A stretch of DNA of 64,000 bases from Fen-183 sp036504335 (GTDB lineage: Bacteria > Acidobacteriota > Thermoanaerobaculia > UBA5066). A program made the position numbers and the translations under genes. The stretch covers positions 15,432 to 79,431 of the forward strand of contig DASXVJ010000030.1 in NCBI GenBank assembly GCA_036504335.1, read 5' to 3'. The notes beneath the pieces were generated by a model. The model saw only the letters and a program-made list of their open reading frames with translations. It was not told the DNA's origin and searched no databases. Position 1 is the first letter of the stretch. The number at the start of each line of letters is the position of its first letter. Shown piece by piece: positions 33,070 through 42,197 of the stretch.

Positions 33070-34212
33070 GTGCTTTTCACTCTCTCACAGGTCCTGGTGC
33101 TCTTCTGCGCGCTCCTTGCGGCGTCGCTGGGCGTCCTCGCCGTGCTCCTCCTGCGCTGGAACCGCGCGCGGGTGGAGCTGGGCCTCTACGCCGCCCTGGC
33201 CTTCGCGGTTGCGTTCTGGCTCGCGACGCCGCTCCTGACTCCCGTGCCCGTTCCGCTCTCGCGGGAGATCCTCGGCAGGCTCGTCAGCGCCCTCGCGTTT
33301 CTGCTGCCCGCCATCGGATTTCTCTTTCTTCTTCGGATCCTCGGCCTCGGCGCACGTGGAGTCCGCCTCGCGATCCTGCTGCCGGCCGTCGCCGGGACGG
33401 TGCTCGCCCTCACGCAGCCCGCGTCCGCGGCCTGGCTCGACAGCCTCGCGGTGGCCTCGCTCCTCGTCGTGGGCGCCGGGGTTGCCTGGGTGCTCACGCG
33501 AAAGGAGAACCGGCGCCGGGACACGTTCCTTGCCTTCGCGGCGACGGGCATCCTCCTCGCGGGAGGCGTCGCGGAGATCGCGTCCCGGAAGCTTCCCCAG
33601 GCGTCGTCCGCGTCAGGCGTCCTCCTCGGTACGGCGTTCCTCGCGTTCACGGCGCTCCTGCTGCCGACCGCGGCGGACGAGGAGCGCCGCCTCTTCACGC
33701 GCGCCACGACGGACGCCGTCACGAATCTCCCGAACCGCGGGACGTTCCTCGCCCGCTCGCGCGACGAACTCTTCCGCGCCGAGCGCACGCGCCGCCCCCT
33801 CGCGCTCGCACTCTTCGAGCTGGACGGCTACGACGCGATCCGCAAGGGAAGGGACCCGGCGGCTGCCGACGAGATCGTCGCGGCTTTCGGCCAGGGCGTC
33901 GCCCGCGCGATCCGCGGCATCGACGTGCCGGCCCGGTGGGGCCCCGGGATATTCGCCGCGCTCCTCGTGGAGGCCGAAGAAGCGAGCACGCGCGCCGCCG
34001 TCGACCGCATCCGGGGATTTGCGGCGAAGGCGGCCGGCGTGACGGCATCCGCGGGCATCTCGACCCGGCGGCCGCTCGAGAAGACGACGATCGAGGACCT
34101 CATCCGGCGCGCGGAGGCCGCGCTCGACGACGCGACGCGCGACGGCGCCCACGACTGCAGCTCGATGGAGACGCGCGACGAGGCCGCCGAAACCGGAAGT
34201 GCGGGCGCCTAG
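33070..34212 (+). CDS. Membrane protein with degenerate GGDEF domain
   Basis: A 380-residue protein: seven hydrophobic helices (about 3-215) followed by a GGDEF-like domain (about 215-365) with TDAVTNLPNRGTFL. The signature that should read GGDEF is GPGIF (about 290-294, in ARWGPGIFAALL), so the metal and substrate residues are missing and diguanylate cyclase activity is not expected. Such domains can bind GTP or act as partners for active enzymes. It lies downstream of the UDP-xylose genes but has its own candidate promoter. Its TAG stop shares CTAG with the converging gene. Confidence 0.82.
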   Translation: MLFTLSQVLVLFCALLAASLGVLAVLLLRWNRARVELGLYAALAFAVAFWLATPLLTPVPVPLSREILGRLVSALAFLLPAIGFLFLLRILGLGARGVRLAILLPAVAGTVLALTQPASAAWLDSLAVASLLVVGAGVAWVLTRKENRRRDTFLAFAATGILLAGGVAEIASRKLPQASSASGVLLGTAFLAFTALLLPTAADEERRLFTRATTDAVTNLPNRGTFLARSRDELFRAERTRRPLALALFELDGYDAIRKGRDPAAADEIVAAFGQGVARAIRGIDVPARWGPGIFAALLVEAEEASTRAAVDRIRGFAAKAAGVTASAGISTRRPLEKTTIEDLIRRAEAALDDATRDGAHDCSSMETRDEAAETGSAGA

Positions 34213-35654
34213 AACCGGTAGAAGAGGCTCACGGCGAACTGCCGCGAGTCGCGCCCCACGTCGAACCCGAAGTCCACGGAGAGAGCGCGGGAGACCGTGA
34301 GGCCGAGGCCGCCCGTGAACCGGTCGTCCGCCTTCCCGCCGTCGAACACGGCGGCCACGCTCTCGGAATACGGCGGGTCCGTGATCGGATAGGACTGGCC
34401 GGTCGACGGCTCCTTCGCCGCGAGGCTCGCCGTGACTCCGTGCGCGGGCTCGCGGTGATATCCGACACGCAGCGCCACCCGAACGTCCTTTCCGCCCGTG
34501 ACGTACTCGAAGCCGAGGCGAGGCACGAAGACGTTCGGGGCCGGCGAGAGGTCCGAGAGAATGGGAGCCACGAGCGGAAACCCGGTCGACAGGATGCCCT
34601 GGTACGAGACGACGGGCAGCGCGCGGTCGAAGATCTCCCCGTAACGCACCCACTGCAGCTCCGCCGCGATCGTGAGGCCCGGCATGGGATGCGCCGCGAG
34701 CCCGACGGACGCGTCGCTCGGCACGCGGAACCGGAACGTCCGCTCCTTCTGGCCCGCGAGGGCCGTCGGCACGTCGCCGCCGATCGCGAGAACCCCGTCG
34801 GCGGCAGGGTTCCACCGGTAGTCCGCACCGAACGTGAGCTTCCCGTCCGACACGAGGTCCGCGTGGACGCCCGCGACGAATCCGACTCGTGTGCCCGAGA
34901 GCCCCGTGACCCCCATCGTGACCGTCCGGACCTCCTCGGCCGTCGGGGACGTCGAGAAGCGGCTCACGATCCGATGCGGCCCGCCCGAATCGCCGTCGAG
35001 GTCGAAGGTCGCGCGGTTGAGGGTGACGCCGCCGCCGACACGCAGGCTCTCTGTCACGCGGAATGCGAGCGATCCCGCGAGGAGCCGGTTCGAGAGCTTC
35101 GCCGAACCGAACTCGCGGTATTCGAAGAGAAAGTCGCGGCGCGTGGTTCCGCCGGACCGGTTGTCGCGCAGCTCGAGGTACTGGTAGCCGCCCGGTCCCG
35201 CGTCGCCCTCGAACCGCAGGTTCTCGGCGTACGTGAGTGCGGCCACGAGGCGCCGCGATATCGGAACGACGACGCCCGCGAACTCGACGCCCGTCGTGCT
35301 CGCGTCGAGCCCGACGGACGACGTCGTGACCGGAGGGTAGGACGTCGCGAGGCTGCCCGACGCCACGGAACGGGCCGTCGACAGGGCGAGCGTCTCGTTC
35401 ACGCGCTTGCCGGAGACGGCGATCTCGATCGAGGAGATCAGGCCCAGACCCGCCGGGTTCGCGAGCGCCGCGGTCGCGTCGTCGGCGATCGCCGAAAAGG
35501 CGCCGCCCATCGCGAGGGACTTGCCCCCGGGGTTCGTGAGGTTGAAGCGCAGCTTCGACAGGAGGGCCGAGTCCAGCTGGGCCGCTGCGGTCGGCGCCCA
35601 CGCGGCGAGGAGTGCGACGAGGGCCGAGGTGGCCCGGCTGAGAGGCAACGTCAT
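34209..35654 (-). CDS. FadL/OmpP1-like outer membrane protein
   Basis: A 481-residue exported barrel. The signal peptide (about 1-25, ending AAAQ) is followed by a FadL-type NPGGKSLAMGGAFSAIADDATAALANPAGL segment, partly also seen in PorV-type proteins. Alternating strands continue to a terminal Phe (SLFYRF). FadL proteins import hydrophobic molecules; PorV types serve type IX secretion, and nothing else in the window supports that system. It overlaps the kinase upstream as ATGA, an unusual pairing that may indicate co-regulation of the envelope. Confidence 0.82.
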   Translation of the reverse strand: MTLPLSRATSALVALLAAWAPTAAAQLDSALLSKLRFNLTNPGGKSLAMGGAFSAIADDATAALANPAGLGLISSIEIAVSGKRVNETLALSTARSVASGSLATSYPPVTTSSVGLDASTTGVEFAGVVVPISRRLVAALTYAENLRFEGDAGPGGYQYLELRDNRSGGTTRRDFLFEYREFGSAKLSNRLLAGSLAFRVTESLRVGGGVTLNRATFDLDGDSGGPHRIVSRFSTSPTAEEVRTVTMGVTGLSGTRVGFVAGVHADLVSDGKLTFGADYRWNPAADGVLAIGGDVPTALAGQKERTFRFRVPSDASVGLAAHPMPGLTIAAELQWVRYGEIFDRALPVVSYQGILSTGFPLVAPILSDLSPAPNVFVPRLGFEYVTGGKDVRVALRVGYHREPAHGVTASLAAKEPSTGQSYPITDPPYSESVAAVFDGGKADDRFTGGLGLTVSRALSVDFGFDVGRDSRQFAVSLFYRF

Positions 35655-37102
35655 GGCTTCGAACCTCCGGTGCCGAGCATCTGGGCGAGAGAGGAGGGCG
35701 TCTCGAACGGCTCGGAAAGAAGCTCGGCCGTTCCCGCCGCGACGTCGACGCGCCGTTCCACCCGGCGCGTCCCGTCCGGCCCCGCGAGCGCCACGCGGTA
35801 CGTTCCGGGCGCGAGGTCGCGCAGCAGGAGGGGCGTCGTCGCGTCCTTCGGGAGCGCGACGGCCTTCCCGGCGGCGTCCACGACGGCGAGAACGCGCGCG
35901 TACGGCAGCGCGAGGATCTTGAGGCGGCCCGACAGGGCGGCCGGCGCGGGCGTTCCCCGGGGCGCCGCGGGCGTCGACGCGGACGCGGCTGGCCGCGGCC
36001 GGGGCGCGGGCGGATCGGCCGGCTCGTGCGGCCGGCGCGCGTACCACGTGGCCGCCGCGACGAGGACGAGGGCCGCCGCGGCGACGCTCGCGAGCATGCG
36101 CGCCTCTATCCCGCGTCCCCGGCTCGAGGGCGTCGGCGCCGGCGTCTGGCCGACCAGAGCCGTCCGGCTCGTGGCCGTCTGCGGCGGCGGCAACGGGTGG
36201 TCGACGGATTCCGGGAGACGCGCGGTGCTGCCGGACGAGCGGAGGACGGCGACGAGGCGGTCCACGATCTCGCGCCAGCCGCCGGGCCGGTCCTCGCGTT
36301 TCTTCTCGAGCATCTGCCCGATGAGGCGGACGAGGGGCACCGGCAGGGCGGGTGCGTCGTGCGGCGCCGCAACGGGGGGCGCCGTCGCGTTCAGGTGCGC
36401 CGCGATGTACTCGACCGGCGCCTTGCCGTCGAACGGGCGCTGGCCCGCGAGCACCTGGTAGAAGATGACGCCGAGGCTGTAGACGTCGCTCCGCCAGTCC
36501 AGCGTCGCGCCGTGTCCGAGCGCGCCGAGCTGCTCCGGCGAGCCGTAGGCGACCTTCCCGAGGAAGAAGCCCGTCGCGGTGAGGGACTCGAGGCCGGACG
36601 GGTGCTCGAAGAGCTTCGCGATGCCGAAGTCCAGGAGCTTGACGATCAGGTCGCCGCCGCGCTCGATCACGAGGATGTTGTCGGGCGAGAGGTCGCGGTG
36701 GACGATCCCGCGCGACGCGAGGTACTCCATCCCGTGGGCGGCCTGGACGAGGAGCGGCAGCGTCTCCGTCCACGGCTTGCCGGCGTAGGACGTCAGCGGC
36801 ACGCCGTCGAGGTACTCCATCGCGAGCCACGGCGTGCCGTCCTCCTCGCCGATCTCGTAGAACGTCACGACGTTGACGTGGAGAAGGCTCTTCAGGATCG
36901 CGGCCTCGCGGTCGAAGCGCACGCGCGCCTCGTGCTGGTGGACGGCGGACTCGTCGCCGGGGGCCTCGGCCTCGCGGATGACCTTCAAGGCGACGAGACG
37001 GCCGTCGCGCTCGTCGACGGCCTGGTAGACAATCCCCATGCCGCCGCGGCCGATCCGCTTCAGGATCCGGTAATGGGCGATCCGCTCGACGGCGCCGGCC
37101 AA
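35651..37102 (-). CDS. Ser/Thr protein kinase with PEGA-like periplasmic domain
   Basis: A 483-residue Hanks-type kinase. The catalytic domain (about 10-275) has GRGGMGIVYQA, ALKVIREA, HRDLSPDN and LLDFGIAKLF; HRDLSPDN has Ser where Lys is usual. A juxtamembrane linker rich in Pro/Thr precedes one transmembrane helix (about 335-355). A Pro/Ala stretch then leads to a PEGA-like domain (about 395-465, with LLRDLAPGTYRVALAG). The TTG start at 37102 is the first that keeps the kinase N-lobe intact and lies 8 bases after the previous stop. PEGA domains probably bind the cell wall or surface ligands. It is in an operon with a secreted Ig-like protein and an outer-membrane barrel. Confidence 0.9.
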   Translation of the reverse strand: MAGAVERIAHYRILKRIGRGGMGIVYQAVDERDGRLVALKVIREAEAPGDESAVHQHEARVRFDREAAILKSLLHVNVVTFYEIGEEDGTPWLAMEYLDGVPLTSYAGKPWTETLPLLVQAAHGMEYLASRGIVHRDLSPDNILVIERGGDLIVKLLDFGIAKLFEHPSGLESLTATGFFLGKVAYGSPEQLGALGHGATLDWRSDVYSLGVIFYQVLAGQRPFDGKAPVEYIAAHLNATAPPVAAPHDAPALPVPLVRLIGQMLEKKREDRPGGWREIVDRLVAVLRSSGSTARLPESVDHPLPPPQTATSRTALVGQTPAPTPSSRGRGIEARMLASVAAAALVLVAAATWYARRPHEPADPPAPRPRPAASASTPAAPRGTPAPAALSGRLKILALPYARVLAVVDAAGKAVALPKDATTPLLLRDLAPGTYRVALAGPDGTRRVERRVDVAAGTAELLSEPFETPSSLAQMLGTGGSKP

Positions 37103-37110
37103 GGACCCCG

Positions 37111-40100
37111 TCAGCGCCCGGTGCCCGCGGCGGCGGGGCGCAGGAAGACGTTCGCGGGGTCGCCGCTCGCGCGGTCGATCTTCGAGGCGAAGGCGAGGAA
37201 GACGCCGTCGCCGGAGATCTGCCGCACGACGACGCGCACGTCCGTGACCTCGGTGAGATTGAGGCCGAGGACGTTCGTGAAGAGCTCGTCGGAGAAATAG
37301 CCATTCGGCGCGAGGCGCTTCGTGACGGAGGCGACCGGGACGAACGATCCCGGCATGTACGCCGAGACGATGACGTCGCAGGAGGACCCGCCGACTTCGT
37401 GAAGGATGAGGTTCGTCCTGTAGCTCGTGCTGTTCTCGGCGCCGTCGAACGACATCGTGCCGAGGTTCGACTGGAACGACGAGTACCCGTGGAAATACGA
37501 GTAGCCCTCCATTCCGGTCTTGAACTCGCCGAATCCGCCGACCGGGTCGATCGTGTAGGCCTCCGTCTGGACGTCCACGTCCGCCCAGCCCGTCAACCAC
37601 GTGCCGTCGTTGTTCTTCTGGCTCTCGATGAGGATCTGCCCGTAGGTATTCGTGACGGGCAGCGCGTCGAAGACTTCCTCGAGAACATCCTCATAGGAAA
37701 TCACCGCGCGAGCGGGCAAGGGCTGAGTCAGGCTGGTGACCGTGTTTCCGGCGGCGTCGACGTACTTGAGCCGGAGGTTGCGCTGCGTGTTCGTGTTCGT
37801 GTTCGTGAGCGTCAATCGGGTCCGCCAGAACGGCCTGGATCCGCTCGAGAGGCTCGCGCCCGCGGAGTGGACGGTCGGAAACGCGAGAGGCGCCGGAGCG
37901 CCCCCGTAGGGGAGCGAGGCCAAAGACGTGCGCGACGCCGCCAGATTCGTCGTGGGCACGTAGGAGGGGTTCAGCGCGTTCGTCGACACTCCCACGTGGA
38001 GCGACGAGTCCTGCGTCCGGTTGTCGATGACGGTCGCCATCCCGACGACCGAGCCCTTCTGCATCCCGGAGCCGTCGGTCGCGCTCGAGAGCCACTGGAG
38101 CGTGGCCCATACGTAGCCGCCGGGAACGGGACCATCGAAGAAAACGTCGTCCCCGTTCATCTGAATCGTGCCGTTGGCGGGTACCGTCCGGGTAATCTGA
38201 ACGACCTGCCCGCCCTTCGTGATCGGCTGTCCGTTCTTGTCGGTCAGGGTGATCTGGACCGTCGTGTCGTACCCCGACGTCTCGAGCAGCAGGAGGTTCG
38301 ACCGGCGATTGGCGTCCTTCGCGAGGCCCGAGACCACGTGATACGGATCGGTCTGCTTGGCGCCCTCGCCCGGGGACGTCGGGCGCATCTCGAACCCATA
38401 CGAGCCCGAGGCCGCGCCGGTCTGCGCGCGGCGCGCGGCGGCGACCGCCGGAAGCGCCGTGTTCGCGACCAGCGCGGTCGCGCTCACGGTGGGCGCCGAG
38501 GAGCGGACCTCGACGGTGAACGCGCCCTCGGAGCCGAGCAGCGTCGCGACGACGTTGCGATAGCGCCGCGTCTCGCCCGCCGCGAGCGGGACGTCGAAGC
38601 GCTTGAGAGCCGAGCCGTCGGCGGGCGCGCCGAGCGGATTGAAGAAGAGCGAGAGCGTGATCGGGTTCACGACGTCCGTGTTCGTGATCCACAGGTCCGC
38701 CGCGTAGCGGCCCACGCCGCGGGCGTCGACCGCGTTCGGGAACGACGCGTAGAGGACGCGCGTCTTCGCCGCGGCGACCGGCGTGGGCGTCGTACCGGTT
38801 CCGGCAGGCGGGATCCGCGGGCCGTCGTCCGTGACGACGAGCGTCCGCGGGGCGGCGAAGCCGACCGTCGTGAGCGCGACCGCTCCCACCTCGGTCCCGG
38901 TCTCGCCGCGGCGCTTCGCGCGGTCGATGACGAGCTGGACGGGGCGCGTCTCGTAGGGCGCCATCGGGCGGTCCCACGCCTGACCGTCGAGCGACTGGAC
39001 CGCGATCCACGGGGCCTTGACCGAGCCGACGAACGCCGCGGGCGTCGCGCCGACATTCACGAGGCTGCGCGTCACGGAGGCGCCGTTCACGTCGACGTCG
39101 GCCGTCGGCTGGCTCCAGCCGACCGGCGAGGCCGCGGCGGCCGCGGCGAGGACGACCGTGATCGGGACGATGAGCGTCGTGGCGCCGGAAGAAACCGTGA
39201 CGGCTGTCTTCACGGGCTGGGCGAGCGCGGTCACGTAGAGCGACGTGACCGAGATCTCCTGGACGGCGCCCGGCGGGAGCGTGAACTTCGCCGGGGCGTA
39301 TGCGAAGCCCGAGTCGGCGCACTGCGTCGTGGCCGTGACGGGCTCGGTGCCGCCATTGCGGACCGTGAACGAGGTCCCGGGCTTCACGCCTGCCGCCGGC
39401 ACGATCCGCGCGAGAGGCTCCGGCTCGGATACGAGGACGAGCGAGGGCCTCGCGACCGTTCCGACCGTGACCCTCTTCGGCGGAGACCAGGGGCCCACGC
39501 TGCCGCACACGGCTTCGGCGCGGACTTCGAACACGTATTCACCGGGCGGGCCCGCGAAGGAGGCGGCGCCGCCGTCCACGACCCACTCCTTGCCGTCGGG
39601 CTCGAAGGCGCTCGTCCGCCGGATCCGGAACTTCAGGTTGGCCACGCCGACCCCGGGGCCCGGGCCGGTGCCCAGCGTGCTCCACGACACGACCCACGTC
39701 GAGAATGCGGGCGGGTTCTCGGGCGAGGCCGAGAGGGCGCCGACGGAGGGTGGGACGTCGCAGGTCGTCTTGACGGGGACCGCGAGGACGTTGGAGAAGG
39801 AGGCCCCGAGCGTCACGCAGGGAGTCGAGACGACGATGCGGTGGTAAAGGGTGGCCGCCCCGGCCAGCGGCGCCGGCAGCGTCAGCGCAGAGCGCTGGGT
39901 CGTGATCGAGTCGGTGATCCTGGTGAAGCCTGCGTCCGCCGCGCGGAGGAGCGTGTACGAGTACGCGGCGTTCGACGAGACGAGGTTTCCGAGGACGTTC
40001 GTCCACGAGACGGCGTACGTCTCGCCCACCTGCGCCAGGGACGGACCCGTGAGGACGGGAGAGACGGCGGGACACGGGTACGGCGTCGTCTGGGCCTCGA

Positions 40101-40176
40101 CCCCGGGCGCACCGAGAACGGCGGCCAGCAGCGTGGCGATCGCGAAGCCCGTCGTGAATCGGGAGGGAAAACCCAT
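37111..40176 (-). CDS. Large secreted multi-domain Ig/FnIII-like protein
   Basis: A 1021-residue exported protein. The signal peptide spans about 1-28 (ending VEAQ). Two fibronectin-III-like units (about 35-150 and 150-240, with YAVSWTNV and WVVSWSTL) contain paired cysteines. They are followed by an immunoglobulin-like or DUF1573-type segment (about 250-430) and a large beta-rich C-terminal region (about 470-1010) with several TNTDVVNP/TNTNTNTQ-like repeats. No enzyme motif is visible. It leads an operon with a kinase and a FadL-like barrel. Its promoter region overlaps that of the divergent TPR gene at 40199. A surface or matrix role is inferred. Confidence 0.78.
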   Translation of the reverse strand: MGFPSRFTTGFAIATLLAAVLGAPGVEAQTTPYPCPAVSPVLTGPSLAQVGETYAVSWTNVLGNLVSSNAAYSYTLLRAADAGFTRITDSITTQRSALTLPAPLAGAATLYHRIVVSTPCVTLGASFSNVLAVPVKTTCDVPPSVGALSASPENPPAFSTWVVSWSTLGTGPGPGVGVANLKFRIRRTSAFEPDGKEWVVDGGAASFAGPPGEYVFEVRAEAVCGSVGPWSPPKRVTVGTVARPSLVLVSEPEPLARIVPAAGVKPGTSFTVRNGGTEPVTATTQCADSGFAYAPAKFTLPPGAVQEISVTSLYVTALAQPVKTAVTVSSGATTLIVPITVVLAAAAAASPVGWSQPTADVDVNGASVTRSLVNVGATPAAFVGSVKAPWIAVQSLDGQAWDRPMAPYETRPVQLVIDRAKRRGETGTEVGAVALTTVGFAAPRTLVVTDDGPRIPPAGTGTTPTPVAAAKTRVLYASFPNAVDARGVGRYAADLWITNTDVVNPITLSLFFNPLGAPADGSALKRFDVPLAAGETRRYRNVVATLLGSEGAFTVEVRSSAPTVSATALVANTALPAVAAARRAQTGAASGSYGFEMRPTSPGEGAKQTDPYHVVSGLAKDANRRSNLLLLETSGYDTTVQITLTDKNGQPITKGGQVVQITRTVPANGTIQMNGDDVFFDGPVPGGYVWATLQWLSSATDGSGMQKGSVVGMATVIDNRTQDSSLHVGVSTNALNPSYVPTTNLAASRTSLASLPYGGAPAPLAFPTVHSAGASLSSGSRPFWRTRLTLTNTNTNTQRNLRLKYVDAAGNTVTSLTQPLPARAVISYEDVLEEVFDALPVTNTYGQILIESQKNNDGTWLTGWADVDVQTEAYTIDPVGGFGEFKTGMEGYSYFHGYSSFQSNLGTMSFDGAENSTSYRTNLILHEVGGSSCDVIVSAYMPGSFVPVASVTKRLAPNGYFSDELFTNVLGLNLTEVTDVRVVVRQISGDGVFLAFASKIDRASGDPANVFLRPAAAGTGR
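37787..37804 (+). repeat. Three 6-base tandem repeats (GTGTTC)
   Basis: Three perfect GTGTTC units encode the Asn-Thr run in the secreted protein on the opposite strand. It is in-frame and too short to suggest slippage on its own. Confidence 0.5.
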
Positions 40177-40183
40177 CGTTCTC

Positions 40184-40189
40184 TAGAAT
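40184..40189 (+). promoter_or_regulatory. Candidate -10 (TAGAAT) for the TPR gene, shared region
   Basis: CTAGAAT ends 9 bases before ATG 40199. The embedded TCTAGA palindrome also faces the divergent secreted-protein gene, whose ATG is 8 bases beyond on the other strand. The 22-base spacer therefore has to serve both promoters. Confidence 0.4.
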
Positions 40190-40198
40190 CCCTTCTGA

Positions 40199-41035
40199 AT
40201 GCTTTCGAGGGAGTGTCCCGTCGCGGTCCCCACCCCACGCGTTTCCGGCTGGATCGCGGCGTCTGCCGCGCTTCTCCTGGCGCTCGCGGGCCCCGCCGCG
40301 CCGCAGTCGATTCTACCCCCCGACGCGGCGGTCAAGGCCTACCAGGCGGGCGTCGCGGCGGCGGGGCGAAAGGACTGGCCTGAGGTCCTGAAACGGATGG
40401 ACGAGGCGCTCGGGACCGGCCATCGCGACGTGAAGGAGCACTTCGGAACGAACCGCTACTACGTCGACCTCTACGATCCGTACTACTGGCGGGGAGCGGC
40501 CCGGATGGAGCTCGGGGAGGACGCCGCGGCCCGCGAGGATCTCGCCCGCTCGCGCGACGCCGGGCTCATCCGGCGGTTCCCGGAGTACGGAGACCTCCTC
40601 GCCCGCGTCGACGCGCTCGACAGGCGCGCCGCGGCCGCGCTCGAGGCGGCCGCGACGCCGACGCCCCTCCCTCCGGTTCCGACGCCGGCCCCGACCGCCG
40701 CGCCCGCGATGCCCGCGCCGACCGCCCGCCCGACACGCGCCGATGCGGGCGGCGCCACGATCGAAAGGGTCCTCGTCCTTTTTTCGGCCGGCGACTTCGA
40801 TGGCGCCGAGGCGGCTCTCGCGGGACTCAGGGCCGCGCGGCCCGATGCGCGGGAGGCGGACCTCCTGCAGTGTCTCGTCCTCGGGACGCGTTACGTTCTC
40901 GAGGGCGAGTCCGACCCGCTCCTCCTGGCCCGTGCGCGCCGCTCGCTCGGCGCCTGGCGCGAGCGGGGCGGCCCGAGGAAGGCGGAAGAGGCGCTCCTCT
41001 CCCCCGCGCTCCTCGCAGCGCTCAACGGACCCTGA
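40199..41035 (+). CDS. Secreted TPR-like repeat protein
   Basis: A 278-residue protein with a signal-like hydrophobic segment (about 17-36). Two helical-repeat regions resemble TPRs (about 42-130, including YYWRGAARMELGEDAAAREDLARSRDAG, and about 190-275). They are joined by a Pro/Ala/Thr-rich linker (about 150-185). No catalytic motif is seen. It shares its promoter region with the giant secreted protein and ends 14 bases inside the converging FHA-RDD gene. Probably a scaffold in the envelope (inference). Confidence 0.7.
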   Translation: MLSRECPVAVPTPRVSGWIAASAALLLALAGPAAPQSILPPDAAVKAYQAGVAAAGRKDWPEVLKRMDEALGTGHRDVKEHFGTNRYYVDLYDPYYWRGAARMELGEDAAAREDLARSRDAGLIRRFPEYGDLLARVDALDRRAAAALEAAATPTPLPPVPTPAPTAAPAMPAPTARPTRADAGGATIERVLVLFSAGDFDGAEAALAGLRAARPDAREADLLQCLVLGTRYVLEGESDPLLLARARRSLGAWRERGGPRKAEEALLSPALLAALNGP

Positions 41036-42197
41036 TCACCCAGGTTCCGGCCGCGAGGTCCTGGAAAGCCCGCCTGTCCTTCTCGAAGAACGCCCACGCC
41101 CACCCGAGCCCCAGCGGGAGGCCCGCGAGGACGCAGACGATCGCGCGAACGAACGCGGACGGCCAGCCGATGCCGTGGCCCGAGGGTCCGCCGCGTCGGA
41201 CGACCGCGAGGCCGAGAAGAGATTTGCCGGGAGTGCGGCCGCGCCACGCCCAGCCGCCGACCACGTAGAGGACGTTTGCGAGAAGCGCGAGGAGGATGGA
41301 GAGCCCGGTGATCGCGCGAAACGCCCAGTCGGGCGCGGCGTCGCGCGTCTGGAGCTCGGAGCGGAAGTAGTCGATCAGGAAGACGGGCGCGAAGAGCAGC
41401 ACGTTGATCGCGGCGAGGATCACCGCGTCGACGAGCGCCGCCAGAAGGCGGGCGAAAGGACTCGCCACGCCGCGCGGCGTCTCGTTGAGAGAGGGCGAGC
41501 GGCGCTCCCGGAAGCTCGCGGCCCGGTCGCCGGACGGGACGCGAGCCGCCTTCTCGGCCTCGTGGACGCGGATCGAGTAGTCGGCGAGCTCGCGCGGCGG
41601 CGGCGCGATCGTGGGCGGCGCGATCGTCGGCGGCGCGATCGTGGAGACTTCGTCGGGCGCGCCCCCCATCGGCGGGAAGACGTCGACGACCATGGAAGGA
41701 CTCGCCCCGGGCGGACGGTCGACGGAGCGGAAGAGGTCCGAGGCCGAAATCGAATCCGGCCCGGGCGCCTCGGGCCCGGACAGGCCCGGGTTCGTGAGCC
41801 CGGGGACCGGCTCGTACGTGATTCCCGAATGCGGGCGCGGGGGCGGCGCGTCGGGCATCTGGTCGGGCGTCATGAGGGTCGTGCGCTCGGACGCGGCGTC
41901 CGGCGCGAGGAGCCGCACCTCGATTACCGCGGCGCCGAGCTGGAGCCGGTCGCCGTTCACGAGGCGCGTCTCACGCGAGATCCGCTTGCCACCCACGAAC
42001 GTGCCGTTGGAGGACGCGAGGTCCTTCACGACGGCCTCGCCGCGGTCGAACGTCAGGAGCGCGTGCGAGCGCGAGACCGATTCGTGCTCGAGCCGCACCG
42101 TGGACGTGCGGCTCCGCCCGAGCGTCACCTCGCCGTCCGAAAGCTCGATCTCGCGGCCTTCGGCCGAGAGAACGTATTTCCACTTCTCTTCGGTCAC
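41022..42197 (-). CDS. FHA domain-RDD membrane protein
   Basis: A 391-residue protein. An N-terminal FHA domain (about 5-85) has the phosphothreonine-reading residues in GEVTLGRSR, SVSRSHALLTF and LASSNGTFVGG. A disordered Pro-rich linker (about 95-225) includes the TIAPPTIAPPTIAPP repeat. A C-terminal RDD domain (about 235-385) holds four hydrophobic helices. FHA recognises phospho-Thr, so it is a natural partner of the Ser/Thr kinases encoded nearby, especially the one at 35651 (inference). The start overlaps the uvrA stop as GTGA. Confidence 0.85.
   Translation of the reverse strand: MTEEKWKYVLSAEGREIELSDGEVTLGRSRTSTVRLEHESVSRSHALLTFDRGEAVVKDLASSNGTFVGGKRISRETRLVNGDRLQLGAAVIEVRLLAPDAASERTTLMTPDQMPDAPPPRPHSGITYEPVPGLTNPGLSGPEAPGPDSISASDLFRSVDRPPGASPSMVVDVFPPMGGAPDEVSTIAPPTIAPPTIAPPPRELADYSIRVHEAEKAARVPSGDRAASFRERRSPSLNETPRGVASPFARLLAALVDAVILAAINVLLFAPVFLIDYFRSELQTRDAAPDWAFRAITGLSILLALLANVLYVVGGWAWRGRTPGKSLLGLAVVRRGGPSGHGIGWPSAFVRAIVCVLAGLPLGLGWAWAFFEKDRRAFQDLAAGTWVIRVR
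41602..41643 (+). repeat. 15-base tandem repeat, about 2.8 units
   Basis: The unit GGCGCGATCGTGGGC occurs at 41602-41616 and 41617-41631 and partly at 41632-41643, with one substitution. It encodes TIAPP repeats in the linker of the FHA-RDD protein on the opposite strand. Confidence 0.75.

Noticed and set aside
37399..40383. 994-residue plus-strand open frame opposite the secreted giant
   Set aside because: Composition is dominated by Arg, Gly and Glu with no motif. The minus frame has a signal peptide and domain patterns.
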